From assembly GCF_039548895.1 (NCBI RefSeq), contig NZ_JBCLVG010000002.1: DNA of 64,000 nt. One strand, given 5' to 3'. Source of the stretch: Orlajensenia stereocauli (GTDB lineage: Bacteria > Actinomycetota > Actinomycetes > Actinomycetales > Microbacteriaceae). Position 1 is the stretch's first letter, and each line of letters starts with the position of its first letter. Below are positions 33,635 through 41,294 of this stretch, in pieces. A program made the translations under genes and the position numbers. The notes beneath the pieces were generated by a model. That model was given only the letters and a program-made list of their open reading frames with translations, did not search any database and was not told the DNA's origin.

Positions 33635-33736
33635 TCAGCTGCACATTCGACAACACATGCGCGCACGGCCGGGCATCATCATGCCGGCATGCCTCTGGGC
33701 CTCGAGCGAGGTCAGGGGGTGTGCGTTCTTGGTCAT
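33635..33736 (-). CDS. leaderless cysteine-rich leader peptide (33 aa)
   Basis: A short ORF starting MTKNAHPLTSLEAQRHAG and ending RARMCCRMCS, with three of its last six codons Cys. It has its own promoter, TTGACA-17 bp-TTTACT, whose -10 box ends 7 nt before the ATG; transcription therefore begins at or near the start codon and no ribosome site is needed. Leaderless polycysteine ORFs act as cysteine-responsive attenuators in mycobacteria. It lies 130 nt upstream of the winged-helix regulator on the same strand, so ribosome stalling on Cys codons when cysteine is low would change expression of that gene (inference). Confidence 0.7.
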   Translation of the reverse strand: MTKNAHPLTSLEAQRHAGMMMPGRARMCCRMCS

Positions 33737-33743
33737 GATGGTC

Positions 33744-33772
33744 AGTAAAACCACTGTGACGAGATGTGTCAA
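33744..33772 (-). promoter_or_regulatory. promoter TTGACA-N17-TTTACT for leader and regulator
   Basis: On the minus strand TTGACA (33772-33767) and TTTACT (33749-33744) are 17 bp apart, the best -35 match in the window. Confidence 0.75.
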
Positions 33773-33864
33773 TTCACTGTCGGCGCATGACGGACACGCG
33801 ACCGCATCAGGTGCGCTGAAGGGCGCACGGCGTGGCAGCATCCGTCATCGACGGACTAATGGGC

Positions 33865-33903
33865 AAAGAAAAACCGATGAAAGCGAGTTCCATCGGATTT
33901 TCT
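33865..33903 (-). terminator. upp terminator
   Basis: On the minus strand CCGATG...CATCGG (33896-33891 with 33879-33874) with flanking A and T tracts and a TTTTTCTTT tail. A classic intrinsic terminator 47 bp after upp. Confidence 0.8.
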
Positions 33904-33949
33904 TGATCGGATGCGGCGACGGCGTGTCGTCGACCGAAGAATATTCGCC

Positions 33950-34582
33950 CTACACGAGTCCGTAGAGCCGGTCGCCCGCGTCGCCCAGTCCGGGGACGAT
34001 GTAGCCGTGCTCGTTCAGGTGGTCGTCGACAGCGCCGAGGACGATCGTGACGTCGTGACCCTCGAAGGCCTTCTCGACCGCGGCGAGGCCTTCTGGAGCG
34101 GCCAGGATGCAGATCGCGGTGACGTCCTGCGCCCCACGGTCGAACAGGAACTGGATCGCCGCGGCGAGCGAGCCGCCGGTGGCGAGCATCGGGTCGAGCA
34201 CGAAGCACTGGCGGGCGGAGAGGTCGTCGGGCAGGCGCTCGGCGTACGTGGTGGGCTCGAGGGTGACCTCGTTGCGCGCCATGCCGAGGAAGCCGACCTC
34301 GGCGGTGGGGAGCAGCTTCACCATGCCCTCGAGCATGCCGAGGCCGGCTCGCAGGATGGGAACGACGAGCGGCCGGGGCTCGCTGATGCGCACGCCGGTG
34401 GTCTCGGCAACGGGCGTCTGGATGGTGTGCGGCTCGACGCGCACGTCGCGAGTCGCCTCATAGGCCAGCAGCGTCATGAGCTCATCGACGAGCGAGCGGA
34501 AGACCGGCGAAGGGGTGTCCTTGTCGCGGAGAACCGTCAGCTTGTGAGTGATGAGCGGGTGGTCGGCAACGTGGACTCGCAT
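33950..34582 (-). CDS. upp: uracil phosphoribosyltransferase
   Basis: A 210-aa enzyme converting uracil and PRPP to UMP (pyrimidine salvage). The PRPP-binding signature is VLDPMLATGGSLAAAI, and the uracil-binding C-terminus reads YIVPGLGDAGDRLYGLV. Full length for the family. Start 34582 is probably leaderless: TAGGAT ends 6 nt upstream and there is no Shine-Dalgarno. Divergent from tadA by 35 bp. Confidence 0.97.
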   Translation of the reverse strand: MRVHVADHPLITHKLTVLRDKDTPSPVFRSLVDELMTLLAYEATRDVRVEPHTIQTPVAETTGVRISEPRPLVVPILRAGLGMLEGMVKLLPTAEVGFLGMARNEVTLEPTTYAERLPDDLSARQCFVLDPMLATGGSLAAAIQFLFDRGAQDVTAICILAAPEGLAAVEKAFEGHDVTIVLGAVDDHLNEHGYIVPGLGDAGDRLYGLV

Positions 34583-34588
34583 AGGCTC

Positions 34589-34594
34589 ATCCTA
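34589..34594 (-). promoter_or_regulatory. -10 box of leaderless upp
   Basis: Minus-strand TAGGAT, 6 nt before the ATG. Confidence 0.6.
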
Positions 34595-34617
34595 GTTCGA
34601 GCAGGAGGTGGCGGCCC

Positions 34618-35097
34618 ATGGGGTCTTCCGACGCGCACAGCGCGCTCATGCTGCTCGCACTCGACGAGGCCCGGGTTGCCCTAGCGGGCGGCGACGTCCC
34701 CGTCGGGGCGGTGGTGACGGATGCCGCCGGCCGTGTGATCGGGCGAGGCCGCAACGAGCGCGAGCTCACCAACGACCCGACTGCTCACGCCGAGATCGTG
34801 GCGATTCGCGAGGCCGCGGCGGCCCTCGGCGACTGGCACCTCGAGGGCTGCACGCTCACGGTGACGCTCGAGCCCTGCGTCATGTGCGCGGGGGCGATCC
34901 TGGCGGCACGCCTGCCCGTCGTCGTGTTCGGCGCCTGGGACGAGAAGGCCGGCGCCTCGGGCTCGTTGTACGACGTGCTGCGCGACCGCAGGCTCAACCA
35001 CCGCGCCGAGGTCTTCGCCGGCGTCGAGGAGGCCGAGTGCTCGCGAATCCTGCTCGACTTCTTCGAGGGGAAGCGGCGCCCACCGCTGGTCGAGTAG
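34618..35097 (+). CDS. tadA: tRNA-adenosine(34) deaminase
   Basis: A 159-aa zinc deaminase that converts A34 to inosine in tRNA-Arg(ACG), the very tRNA encoded at 9561. Active-site residues: His57 and Glu59 in TAHAEIVA, and PCVMC (86-90) as the other zinc ligands. aggagg precedes ATG 34618. It ends in three REP-like repeats. Confidence 0.96.
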   Translation: MGSSDAHSALMLLALDEARVALAGGDVPVGAVVTDAAGRVIGRGRNERELTNDPTAHAEIVAIREAAAALGDWHLEGCTLTVTLEPCVMCAGAILAARLPVVVFGAWDEKAGASGSLYDVLRDRRLNHRAEVFAGVEEAECSRILLDFFEGKRRPPLVE

Positions 35098-35110
35098 GCC
35101 GCGGCGCCGA

Positions 35111-35247
35111 ACCGCTCGCTGAGGCCCGGACGAAGTCCGCGGTCGAAGCGCCGGAAGCCGCGCCGACAACGCTTCGGACGGTCGCTTCGCTCGGTCCTCA
35201 GCGAGCGGGACGTCGGACGGTCGCTTCGCTCGGTCCTCAGCGAGCGG
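35111..35247. repeat. REP-like intergenic repeats (locus 6, three copies)
   Basis: A forward copy (35111-35150) followed by two nearly identical inverted copies (35171-35208 and 35213-35247, both cggacggtcgcttcgctcgg...). The densest array in the window, between convergent tadA and the amidotransferase gene; the last copy reaches the 3' end of the latter. Confidence 0.9.
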
Positions 35248-36007
35248 AAGCGTGTGTGGACTGCGCGCCTGCCTCAGCGAGCGCGATCCCGTCCAGGTAC
35301 TCGCCCAGCAGCGCCCGCGACGCACGCTGCATGGCATCCGAGTAGCGCGCTCGATCCGCCCGCAGCCCGTCGGCCGTGAGCCCGTGGTCGGGCAACTCGG
35401 CACCCCAGCGCTGCAGCCAGTCCTCGTGCATCTCGGCCGTGACCTCGGGGTGGAACTGCACGGCGAGCAGCCACTCGTCGATGGCGAAGGCCTGGTTGGA
35501 GTACTGACCCGACGTTGCGAGGGTCGTGATGCCCTCGGGCAGGTCGTAGGTGTCGCCGTGCCACTGCACGACGGGAACGCCGCGGAAGTGGCGAACGGGA
35601 GATGAGTCTCCGGCATCCGTCGGCACGACCTCGAGATAGCCGACCTCGGTCGTCGGGCCCTTGTAGGCCGAGCCGCCGAGGGACTCGGCCAGCAGCTGGG
35701 CTCCGAGGCAGACGCCGAAGATGGGGCGCTCGGCCGCGATGCGCTTCCTCAGCAGAGTGATCTCGGCATCGATGAACGGATGCAGCGCGCCCTCGTAGGC
35801 ACCCTCGTCTCCGCCGAGCACGACGACGAGGTCGGCGGCGGCGGGATCGATGGCGTTCAGGTCGGCGGCGGGGGTGTCGACGATCTGCACCTCGTAGCCG
35901 TGCTCGACGAGCACGGGACCGAGGTTCCCGAGCCCGATGCCGGCATCGTGCCGGAGGACGACGGCCGTGCGGGTGGTGCGAGCGGAGCTCGGCGTGGCGC
36001 CCGTCAC
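35237..36007 (-). CDS. class I glutamine amidotransferase-like protein
   Basis: A 256-aa stand-alone GATase domain. The triad is intact: Cys100 in IFGVCLGAQLL, His186 and Glu188 in AVQFHPEVT. It probably hydrolyses glutamine or a gamma-glutamyl compound; stand-alone members include gamma-glutamyl hydrolases and amidotransferases of unknown partner. GTG 36007 overlaps the stop of the CDF transporter gene by 4 nt (GTGA). The last residues (AGAQSTHASAR) are encoded inside a REP-like repeat, so the C-terminus may have been changed by the repeat. Confidence 0.88.
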   Translation of the reverse strand: MTGATPSSARTTRTAVVLRHDAGIGLGNLGPVLVEHGYEVQIVDTPAADLNAIDPAAADLVVVLGGDEGAYEGALHPFIDAEITLLRKRIAAERPIFGVCLGAQLLAESLGGSAYKGPTTEVGYLEVVPTDAGDSSPVRHFRGVPVVQWHGDTYDLPEGITTLATSGQYSNQAFAIDEWLLAVQFHPEVTAEMHEDWLQRWGAELPDHGLTADGLRADRARYSDAMQRASRALLGEYLDGIALAEAGAQSTHASAR

Positions 36008-36966
36008 TCCAGACCCTTGAAGACGATGGCGTCGGTGGGCGGAGCCGGGTCGGTGCTGGGGTGGTAGACGTCGGGCTCGAGGTAGACCGTGCGTGCGGCG
36101 GGCACGGCCGCGCGGATGCGCTTCTCGATGGCGTCGATGCCGGCGGCGACCTCGGCGAAGCGCTGGTCGCCGTCGATGGCGATCTTCGCCCCCACGAGGA
36201 TCTCATCGGGGCCGAGGTAGAGCGTCTTCATGTGGATGATTCGGTCGGTCTCGCCGCCGGCCAGGATGGCGTCTTCGATGGCGGCGGAGTCGGCCAGGTT
36301 GGCGCCTTCGCCCACGAGCAGGCTCTTGGTCTCGATGCCCAGGACGACGGCCACGAGGATGAGGAGCGCGCCGATCGCCAGGGTGCCGATGGCGTCCCAG
36401 ACTCCGTTGCCCGTGAGAGCCGTGAGCCCGACGCCGATGAAGGCGAAGAAGAGTCCGGTGAGGGCTGCGACGTCCTCGAGCAGGACGACGGGGAGCTCGG
36501 GGGCCTTCGCGTGCCTGACGAACGCCACCCAGCTCTCCTTGCCCTTGTGCGGGCGGGACTCGCGCACGGCAGTGCGCAACGAGAACGACTCCAGGATCAT
36601 CGCGATCACGAGCACGAGGATCGGCAGCCACCAGTTGTCGAGGGGGTGCGGATTCTGCAGCTTCTCGTAGCCCTCATAGACGCTGAAGACGCCACCGACC
36701 GAGAACAGGATGATCGACACGACGAAGGCATAGACGTAGCGCTCGCGGCCGTAGCCGAACGGGTGCGAGAGGTCGGCGCGCTTGCGAGCCTTGCGGCCGC
36801 CGAGCAGCAGCAGCACCTGGTTGCCGGTGTCGGCGAGCGAGTGCACGCCCTCGGCGAGCATCGACGACGATCCCGAGAAGAACCAGGCGATGAACTTGGT
36901 GATGGCGATGCCCAGGTTCGCGAGCAGTGCCGCGAGGATCGCCTTGTTGCCGCCGGATGCGCTCAT
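36004..36966 (-). CDS. cation diffusion facilitator (CDF) transporter
   Basis: A 320-aa metal/proton antiporter, probably exporting Zn2+ or a similar divalent ion. Membrane segments carry the metal-site motifs HSLADTGNQ (TM2) and EDVAALTG (TM5), and HPFGYGRERYVYAF follows TM2; a soluble C-terminal domain ends the protein. Probably leaderless: TAGGAT ends 6 nt before ATG 36966, and the same palindrome serves proC on the other strand. Translationally coupled to the amidotransferase gene. Confidence 0.92.
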   Translation of the reverse strand: MSASGGNKAILAALLANLGIAITKFIAWFFSGSSSMLAEGVHSLADTGNQVLLLLGGRKARKRADLSHPFGYGRERYVYAFVVSIILFSVGGVFSVYEGYEKLQNPHPLDNWWLPILVLVIAMILESFSLRTAVRESRPHKGKESWVAFVRHAKAPELPVVLLEDVAALTGLFFAFIGVGLTALTGNGVWDAIGTLAIGALLILVAVVLGIETKSLLVGEGANLADSAAIEDAILAGGETDRIIHMKTLYLGPDEILVGAKIAIDGDQRFAEVAAGIDAIEKRIRAAVPAARTVYLEPDVYHPSTDPAPPTDAIVFKGLE

Positions 36967-36972
36967 ACCGCA

Positions 36973-36982
36973 ATCCTAGGAT
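36973..36982. promoter_or_regulatory. shared palindromic -10 element ATCCTAGGAT
   Basis: A perfect 10-bp palindrome that contains TAGGAT on each strand (36977-36982 plus; 36978-36973 minus). Each copy ends exactly 6 nt before a start codon: GTG 36989 (proC) and ATG 36966 (CDF). Confidence 0.7.
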
Positions 36983-36988
36983 GGTCGG

Positions 36989-37825
36989 GTGAGCACAGAA
37001 CTCCCCTCGATCGCGTTCCTCGGTGCCGGATCCATGGCCCGATCCATCATCAGCGGCCTGCTGCAGCCGGAGGTGAGCGTGGCCGGCGGCATCCGTGCCA
37101 CGAATCGCTCGGCCGAGAAGGCCGCGGAGCTCGACGCCCTCGACGGGGTCAGCGCGGCGGCCACCGAGACGGATGCCGACGCGAACCGCGCCGCCGTGCG
37201 CGGCGCCAAGCTCGTCGTCGTGGCGGTGAAGCCCGTCATGGTGCCCGACCTGCTGCGCGAGATCGCCGACGTGCTCGATCCGGGAACCGTCGTCGTGAGC
37301 GTCGCGGCCGGCGTGACGATCGCGACCTTCGAGTCGCTGCTGCCGGCATCCGTCTCCGTGATCCGCTCGATGCCCAACACCCCGGCAGTCGTGGGTCGGG
37401 CCGTGACCGGCGTTGCGGCAGGCACGCGCTCGACCGACGAGGACCTCGATCTCGCCGTGGCGCTCTTCGAGACCGTCGGCGAGGTGCTGGTGGTTCCCGA
37501 GGAGCAGATCGACGCCCTCTCGACCATCTCGGGCTCCGGCCCCGCGTACGTGTTCTACCTCATCGAGCAGCTCACGGCCGCGGCGGTCGACAAGGGGTTC
37601 ACGATCGAGCAGGCCCGCACCATGGTGGAGGGGACTTTCCGTGGGGCGAGCGAGCTGCTGGCCTCGTCGGACGTCGACCCGACCGAGCTGCGCCGTCGGG
37701 TGACGAGTCCGAAGGGCACGACCGAGCGGGCCGTCGCCGTGCTCGAGGGCGCCGGGCTCAAGCAGATCTTCGATGAGGCGACGGATGCCGCCCTCGCCCG
37801 GGCGAGGGAGCTCGCGGCGGGTTAG
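36989..37825 (+). CDS. proC: pyrroline-5-carboxylate reductase
   Basis: A 278-aa enzyme catalysing the last step of proline synthesis (P5C + NAD(P)H to proline). The Rossmann motif FLGAGSMARSI is at the N-terminus and the family signature ISGSGPAYVFYLIEQLTAAA is near residue 181. Normal length. GTG 36989 is leaderless by position of TAGGAT. The following genes (HTH, bS22-like, glutaredoxin) keep the order seen around proC in mycobacteria, here with TrkA/TrkH and an ArsR gene inserted. Confidence 0.96.
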   Translation: MSTELPSIAFLGAGSMARSIISGLLQPEVSVAGGIRATNRSAEKAAELDALDGVSAAATETDADANRAAVRGAKLVVVAVKPVMVPDLLREIADVLDPGTVVVSVAAGVTIATFESLLPASVSVIRSMPNTPAVVGRAVTGVAAGTRSTDEDLDLAVALFETVGEVLVVPEEQIDALSTISGSGPAYVFYLIEQLTAAAVDKGFTIEQARTMVEGTFRGASELLASSDVDPTELRRRVTSPKGTTERAVAVLEGAGLKQIFDEATDAALARARELAAG

Positions 37826-37848
37826 ACCTGCCTCCGCTCGCAACTTCC

Positions 37849-37942
37849 GCTCGCTGAGGCCCGGACGCAGTCCGCGGTCGAAGCGTCGCTCAGCATGCCG
37901 ATGCGTTTCGGGCGCGGGCTTCGCCCGGCCCTCAACGAACGG
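37849..37942. repeat. REP-like intergenic repeats, inverted pair (locus 7)
   Basis: Forward copy 37849-37886 and diverged inverted copy 37900-37942 (gatgcgtttcgggcgcgggc...ctcaacgaacgg) between convergent proC and the TrkA gene. Confidence 0.9.
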
Positions 37943-37965
37943 AGGCTGAGTGCGGGCGCGGGGAC

Positions 37966-38637
37966 CTAGCCGCCGAGGGCCGCGAAGCGCTCGATGTCGG
38001 CCTCGGTGCCCGAGACGATGATGAGGTCGTGGTCGGAGACGACGGTCTGCTCGGTCGCATAGGTGAACGGCTTGCCTGGGCTCTTCACGCCCACGACGGT
38101 GATGCGGTACTTCGAGCGGACGCCGGAGTCCTGCAGGGACAGGCCGCGGATGGGCTTCGGCGGATACATCTTCACGAGGGCGAAATCGTCGTCGAACTCG
38201 ATGAAGTCCAGCATCCGTCCGCTCACGAGGTGGGCCGTGCGCTCGCCGGCCTCGCGCTCGGGATAGATCACGTGGTTGGCGCCGATGCGCTCGAGGATCT
38301 TGCCGTGCGAGGTCGAGATGGCCTTCGCCCAGATCTGCGGGATCTTCAGGTCGACGAGGTTCGCGGTGATGAGCACGGATGCCTCGACGCTGGAACCGAC
38401 GGCGCACACGGCGATGGAGAAGTCCTGGGCGCCGATCTGGCGCAGGGCGTCGATGGACTTCGCGTCGGCCTGCACCGCGTGGGTCACCCGCTCCGACCAC
38501 TTCTGAACGAGCAGCTCGTTGTCGTCGACGGCGAGCACCTCGCGGCCGAGGCGGTCGAGCTGACCGGCCGTCGCCGCTCCGAACCGACCGAGGCCGATCA
38601 CGAGGACCGGGGCGTCGTGCTTGATGCGATCAACCAA
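37966..38637 (-). CDS. potassium uptake regulator, TrkA/KtrA-type RCK protein
   Basis: A 223-aa cytoplasmic gating subunit. The RCK_N nucleotide-binding domain begins VLVIGLGRFGAATAGQL with acidic VDDNE at the second strand, and RCK_C follows (ITVVGVKSPGKPF). It binds NAD or ATP and controls the membrane subunit encoded just upstream. TTG 38637 is the apparent start, overlapping the TrkH stop by 8 nt. Confidence 0.93.
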   Translation of the reverse strand: MVDRIKHDAPVLVIGLGRFGAATAGQLDRLGREVLAVDDNELLVQKWSERVTHAVQADAKSIDALRQIGAQDFSIAVCAVGSSVEASVLITANLVDLKIPQIWAKAISTSHGKILERIGANHVIYPEREAGERTAHLVSGRMLDFIEFDDDFALVKMYPPKPIRGLSLQDSGVRSKYRITVVGVKSPGKPFTYATEQTVVSDHDLIIVSGTEADIERFAALGG

Positions 38638-40072
38638 CGATGGGCCTCTCTTCAGGACGCTTGAACAGCTGTCGCGACTGGCTGGCGGCCAGCGCCGCGG
38701 CGAGAGTCACTGTACCAACGCGACCCATGAACATGGTGGCCGACAACACGTAGACGCCGGCCGTCGGCAGGTCCTGCGTCAGGCCTGTCGACAGGCCGCA
38801 GGTGGCGAACGCCGAGATCACGTCGAACAGCACGATGTCGAGCGACGCCTTGGTGATGTGCAGCAGCAGGATGCTCGAGACCGCCACGGTGGTGGCTCCC
38901 CAGAGCACGACGCTGACGGCGAGGCGCAGGATGTCGCGCGGGATGCGGCGGCCGAAGGCCTCCATCGCGTCGCGTCCGCGGGCCTCGGCGAAGGCCGCGA
39001 GGAACAGCACGGCGAGCGTGGTCACCTTGATGCCACCGGCGGTCGACGCCGAGCCGCCGCCGATGAACATGAGCATGTCGGCCACGAGCAGGCTCGACCC
39101 GTGCAGGTCGGCGATGTCGATGGTGGAGAAACCGCCCGAGCGGGTCATGACCGACATGAAGAAGGACTGGAACACCGTATCGAAGGCGTTCAGGCCTCCG
39201 AAGGTCTTCGGGTTGTCGAATTCCAGCCAGATGAAGAGCGCGGTGCCGGCGACGAGCAGGACCGCGAAGGTGAAGAGGGTGAGCTTCACGTGCACGGTCC
39301 ACTTGCGCGGATTACGCCACAGCTTGACGAGCGCGTAGATGACCGGGAATCCGATCGCGCCGAGCACCACGCCGAACATCAACCCGCCCAGGAAGATGTA
39401 GTCGTGCTCGAACGGCGCGATGCCCTCCGGATTCGGGATGAACCCCGTGTTCGTGAACGCCATGGCGGCGTAGTAGACGCTGTACCAGATCGAGTGCCCG
39501 AGGTCGTAGCCGGCGGCGAGGACCCGCGGGAACAGCACGATGGCCGTGACCACCTCGATGGCGAGGGCGCTGATGGCCACGGTGGCGAGCAGGCTTCCGA
39601 CCTCGCCGAGACGCACGGCCTGGCCCTCGTTCACCGGACCGACGTGGATGCGCGACGGGTTGCTGTCGCTCGCGGCCATGAGGCGGGTGCGCAGGCTGAT
39701 GCGCCGGGAGACCACGAGGCCGAGGATGGAGGCGAGCGTCAACACGCCGACACCGCCGATGTTGACGCCGATGAAGATGATGGCGTTGCCGAAACCCGAC
39801 CAGTGCGTGGCCATGTCGACCGTTGACAGTCCGGTCACGCAGATGACGGACACGGCCGTGAACAGGGCGTCGGCCAGGGGCGTCATCGACCTGCTCTGGC
39901 TCGCTATGGGCAGCGAGAGCATGAACGTCCACAGCAGGATGAGCGCCGAGAAGATGAGGATCGCGAACCTGGCCGGGGAGTGCCTGGCGAGGAAGTCGAC
40001 GCCGTCGCGGACGCGCCCGCCCCACGATCTCGACGGGGTGACGAAGCCGCGAGCCGCCAGACTGCGCTGCAT
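38630..40072 (-). CDS. potassium uptake membrane subunit, TrkH/KtrB-type
   Basis: A 480-aa K+ channel-like transporter. Selectivity-filter-like loops are visible: ICVTGLSTVDMAT, MAFTNTGFIPN, MTRSGGFSTIDI and FATCGLSTGLT, the four-repeat pattern of the family. ATG 40072 with gagggg upstream is preferred; GTG 40075 is one codon longer. Forms an operon with the RCK subunit. The gap to the divergent ArsR gene is 90 bp. Confidence 0.93.
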   Translation of the reverse strand: MQRSLAARGFVTPSRSWGGRVRDGVDFLARHSPARFAILIFSALILLWTFMLSLPIASQSRSMTPLADALFTAVSVICVTGLSTVDMATHWSGFGNAIIFIGVNIGGVGVLTLASILGLVVSRRISLRTRLMAASDSNPSRIHVGPVNEGQAVRLGEVGSLLATVAISALAIEVVTAIVLFPRVLAAGYDLGHSIWYSVYYAAMAFTNTGFIPNPEGIAPFEHDYIFLGGLMFGVVLGAIGFPVIYALVKLWRNPRKWTVHVKLTLFTFAVLLVAGTALFIWLEFDNPKTFGGLNAFDTVFQSFFMSVMTRSGGFSTIDIADLHGSSLLVADMLMFIGGGSASTAGGIKVTTLAVLFLAAFAEARGRDAMEAFGRRIPRDILRLAVSVVLWGATTVAVSSILLLHITKASLDIVLFDVISAFATCGLSTGLTQDLPTAGVYVLSATMFMGRVGTVTLAAALAASQSRQLFKRPEERPIVG

Positions 40073-40150
40073 CACGACCCCTCATTCCCTGTGAAGCCGA
40101 TTGTTCCGACGGCGGTTCGAAATGTCATGGTACTCCCCGGTCGGACTGAC

Positions 40151-40156
40151 TAACCT
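40151..40156 (+). promoter_or_regulatory. -10 box of leaderless ArsR-type gene
   Basis: TAACCT ends 6 nt before ATG 40163. Confidence 0.55.
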
Positions 40157-40162
40157 TGCACC

Positions 40163-40603
40163 ATGGCGGACATCTTCGACGTTGTGGCGGATGCCACCAG
40201 ACGTGACATCCTCGGCACCCTGCTCGCGCACCACACCGAGGGCTCGACGCGTCCGAGCGAGATCAGCGTTTCGGCCATCGTCGCCGAGCTGGGTCTCAGC
40301 CAGCCGACGGTCTCGAAGCACCTCAAGGTGTTGCGCGAAGCCGGACTCGTGAGCGTGCGCGAAGAGGGGCAGCACCGCTACTACCACCTGGTCTACGCGC
40401 CCCTCGAAGAGATCGAGGACTGGCTCATCCCGTTCCTCAGTGTCGACTTCGAGGCAGCCGTCGCCGAGGAGGCTGCCATCGCCGAGGGACTCAAGGAGGA
40501 GCAGAAGGCCTTCGCCGCCGCCATCGGCAAGGCCGTCGCGGATGCGTCGCACCAGGTCAGCAGCGCCGTGAAGGACGTTCGGCCGAAGTCCTGGCGCAAG
40601 TAG
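40163..40603 (+). CDS. ArsR-family helix-turn-helix regulator
   Basis: A 146-aa winged-helix protein: IFDVVADATRRDILGTLL, then recognition helix region ISVSAIVAELGLSQPTVSKH and wing VREEGQHRYYHLV (residues 4-73). No metal-binding Cys/His cluster, so it is not an obvious metal sensor. The C-terminal half is a long charged helix (VAEEAAIAEGLKEEQKAFAA) that may dimerise. Probably leaderless. Divergent from the TrkH/TrkA operon. Confidence 0.9.
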   Translation: MADIFDVVADATRRDILGTLLAHHTEGSTRPSEISVSAIVAELGLSQPTVSKHLKVLREAGLVSVREEGQHRYYHLVYAPLEEIEDWLIPFLSVDFEAAVAEEAAIAEGLKEEQKAFAAAIGKAVADASHQVSSAVKDVRPKSWRK

Positions 40604-40723
40604 CCCGGTCGGGCTCCGCCGCCGATTGCAGCATCCGTCTCCCCTGTACTGGTGGCGGATCACCACTGGACGCCGCGCGCCCGGAGTTCTAGAGTCTCGT
40701 TAAACACTCCAGTCACAACGGTT

Positions 40724-40733
40724 CACTCGAGTG
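40724..40733. promoter_or_regulatory. palindrome CACTCGAGTG before the HTH gene
   Basis: A perfect 10-bp palindrome within TTCACTCGAGTGTGA, 40 bp upstream of the small HTH gene; a possible autoregulatory site. Confidence 0.35.
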
Positions 40734-40773
40734 TGATAGCGACCAGGACGGTCCCGAGCGAAGGCCCACCACC

Positions 40774-40968
40774 ATGACGAGCGATCTCTCAGACGTGCGT
40801 TTCCTCACCGTCGCCGAGGTGGCCGAGATGATGCGCGTCTCGAAGATGACCGTGTACCGCCTCGTGCACGCCGGCGAGCTGCCCGCCATCCGCTTCGGTC
40901 GCTCCTTCCGGGTGCCGGAATCGGCCGTCGCTGCAGCCGTCGAGAACCACGTCGCCGACACGGCCTGA
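40774..40968 (+). CDS. small excisionase-type HTH DNA-binding protein
   Basis: A 64-aa protein consisting of one winged HTH: FLTVAEVAEMMRVSKMTVYR and then LPAIRFGRSFRVPESAV. It resembles the small HTH protein encoded after proC in mycobacteria (Rv0500A-like), not a true phage excisionase. It precedes the bS22-like gene, as it does there. gcgaagg lies upstream of ATG 40774. Confidence 0.9.
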   Translation: MTSDLSDVRFLTVAEVAEMMRVSKMTVYRLVHAGELPAIRFGRSFRVPESAVAAAVENHVADTA

Positions 40969-41023
40969 TCTCCGCCGTCGTGCCCAACCGCATCCCGTGG
41001 CGCCACGAAGCCGTTCCATCCGG

Positions 41024-41029
41024 TAGACT
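41024..41029 (+). promoter_or_regulatory. -10 box TAGACT for the bS22-like gene
   Basis: TAGACT lies 56 bp before the GTG, giving a leader of about 50 nt. Confidence 0.45.
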
Positions 41030-41085
41030 GGGCACTTCGTGTGGCCGAGCATCCGCCGGTCGCCCCCGATTCGTGTGAGGTTCGC

Positions 41086-41184
41086 GTGGGTTCTGTAATC
41101 AAGAAGCGTCGCAAGCGCATGGCGAAGAAGAAGCACCGCAAGCTGCTTCGCAAGACTCGCCACCAGCGTCGCAACAAGAAGTAG
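41086..41184 (+). CDS. bS22-like ribosomal protein (AURKAIP1/COX24 domain), 32 aa
   Basis: Starts (GTG) GSVIKKRRKRMAKKKHRK and continues LLRKTRHQRRNKK: 32 residues, more than half Lys or Arg. It is nearly the same as the small mycobacterial ribosomal protein bS22 that sits on the 30S subunit. gtgagg precedes the GTG. An intrinsic terminator follows 25 bp later. It is easily missed because of its size, but the match is strong. Confidence 0.95.
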   Translation: MGSVIKKRRKRMAKKKHRKLLRKTRHQRRNKK

Positions 41185-41209
41185 AGTCTTTCGACTTCTA
41201 CTTGCACGA

Positions 41210-41239
41210 GCGCTCGACCGTCATGGTCGGGCGCTTTCT
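41210..41239 (+). terminator. terminator after bS22-like gene
   Basis: GCGCTCGACC/GGTCGGGCGC stem with 5-nt loop and TTTCT tail. Confidence 0.85.
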
Positions 41240-41282
41240 GCATTCTGACGGCGACACCGGCGGACCGCATCCGGCAGCTGTC

Positions 41283-41288
41283 TAGGCT
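41283..41288 (+). promoter_or_regulatory. -10 box of leaderless glutaredoxin-like gene
   Basis: TAGGCT ends 6 nt before GTG 41295. Confidence 0.55.
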
Positions 41289-41294
41289 GGACAG

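Noticed and set aside
40774..40968. phage excisionase
   Set aside because: The small HTH lies in a conserved proC/bS22 neighbourhood with no phage genes; it is a chromosomal regulator.
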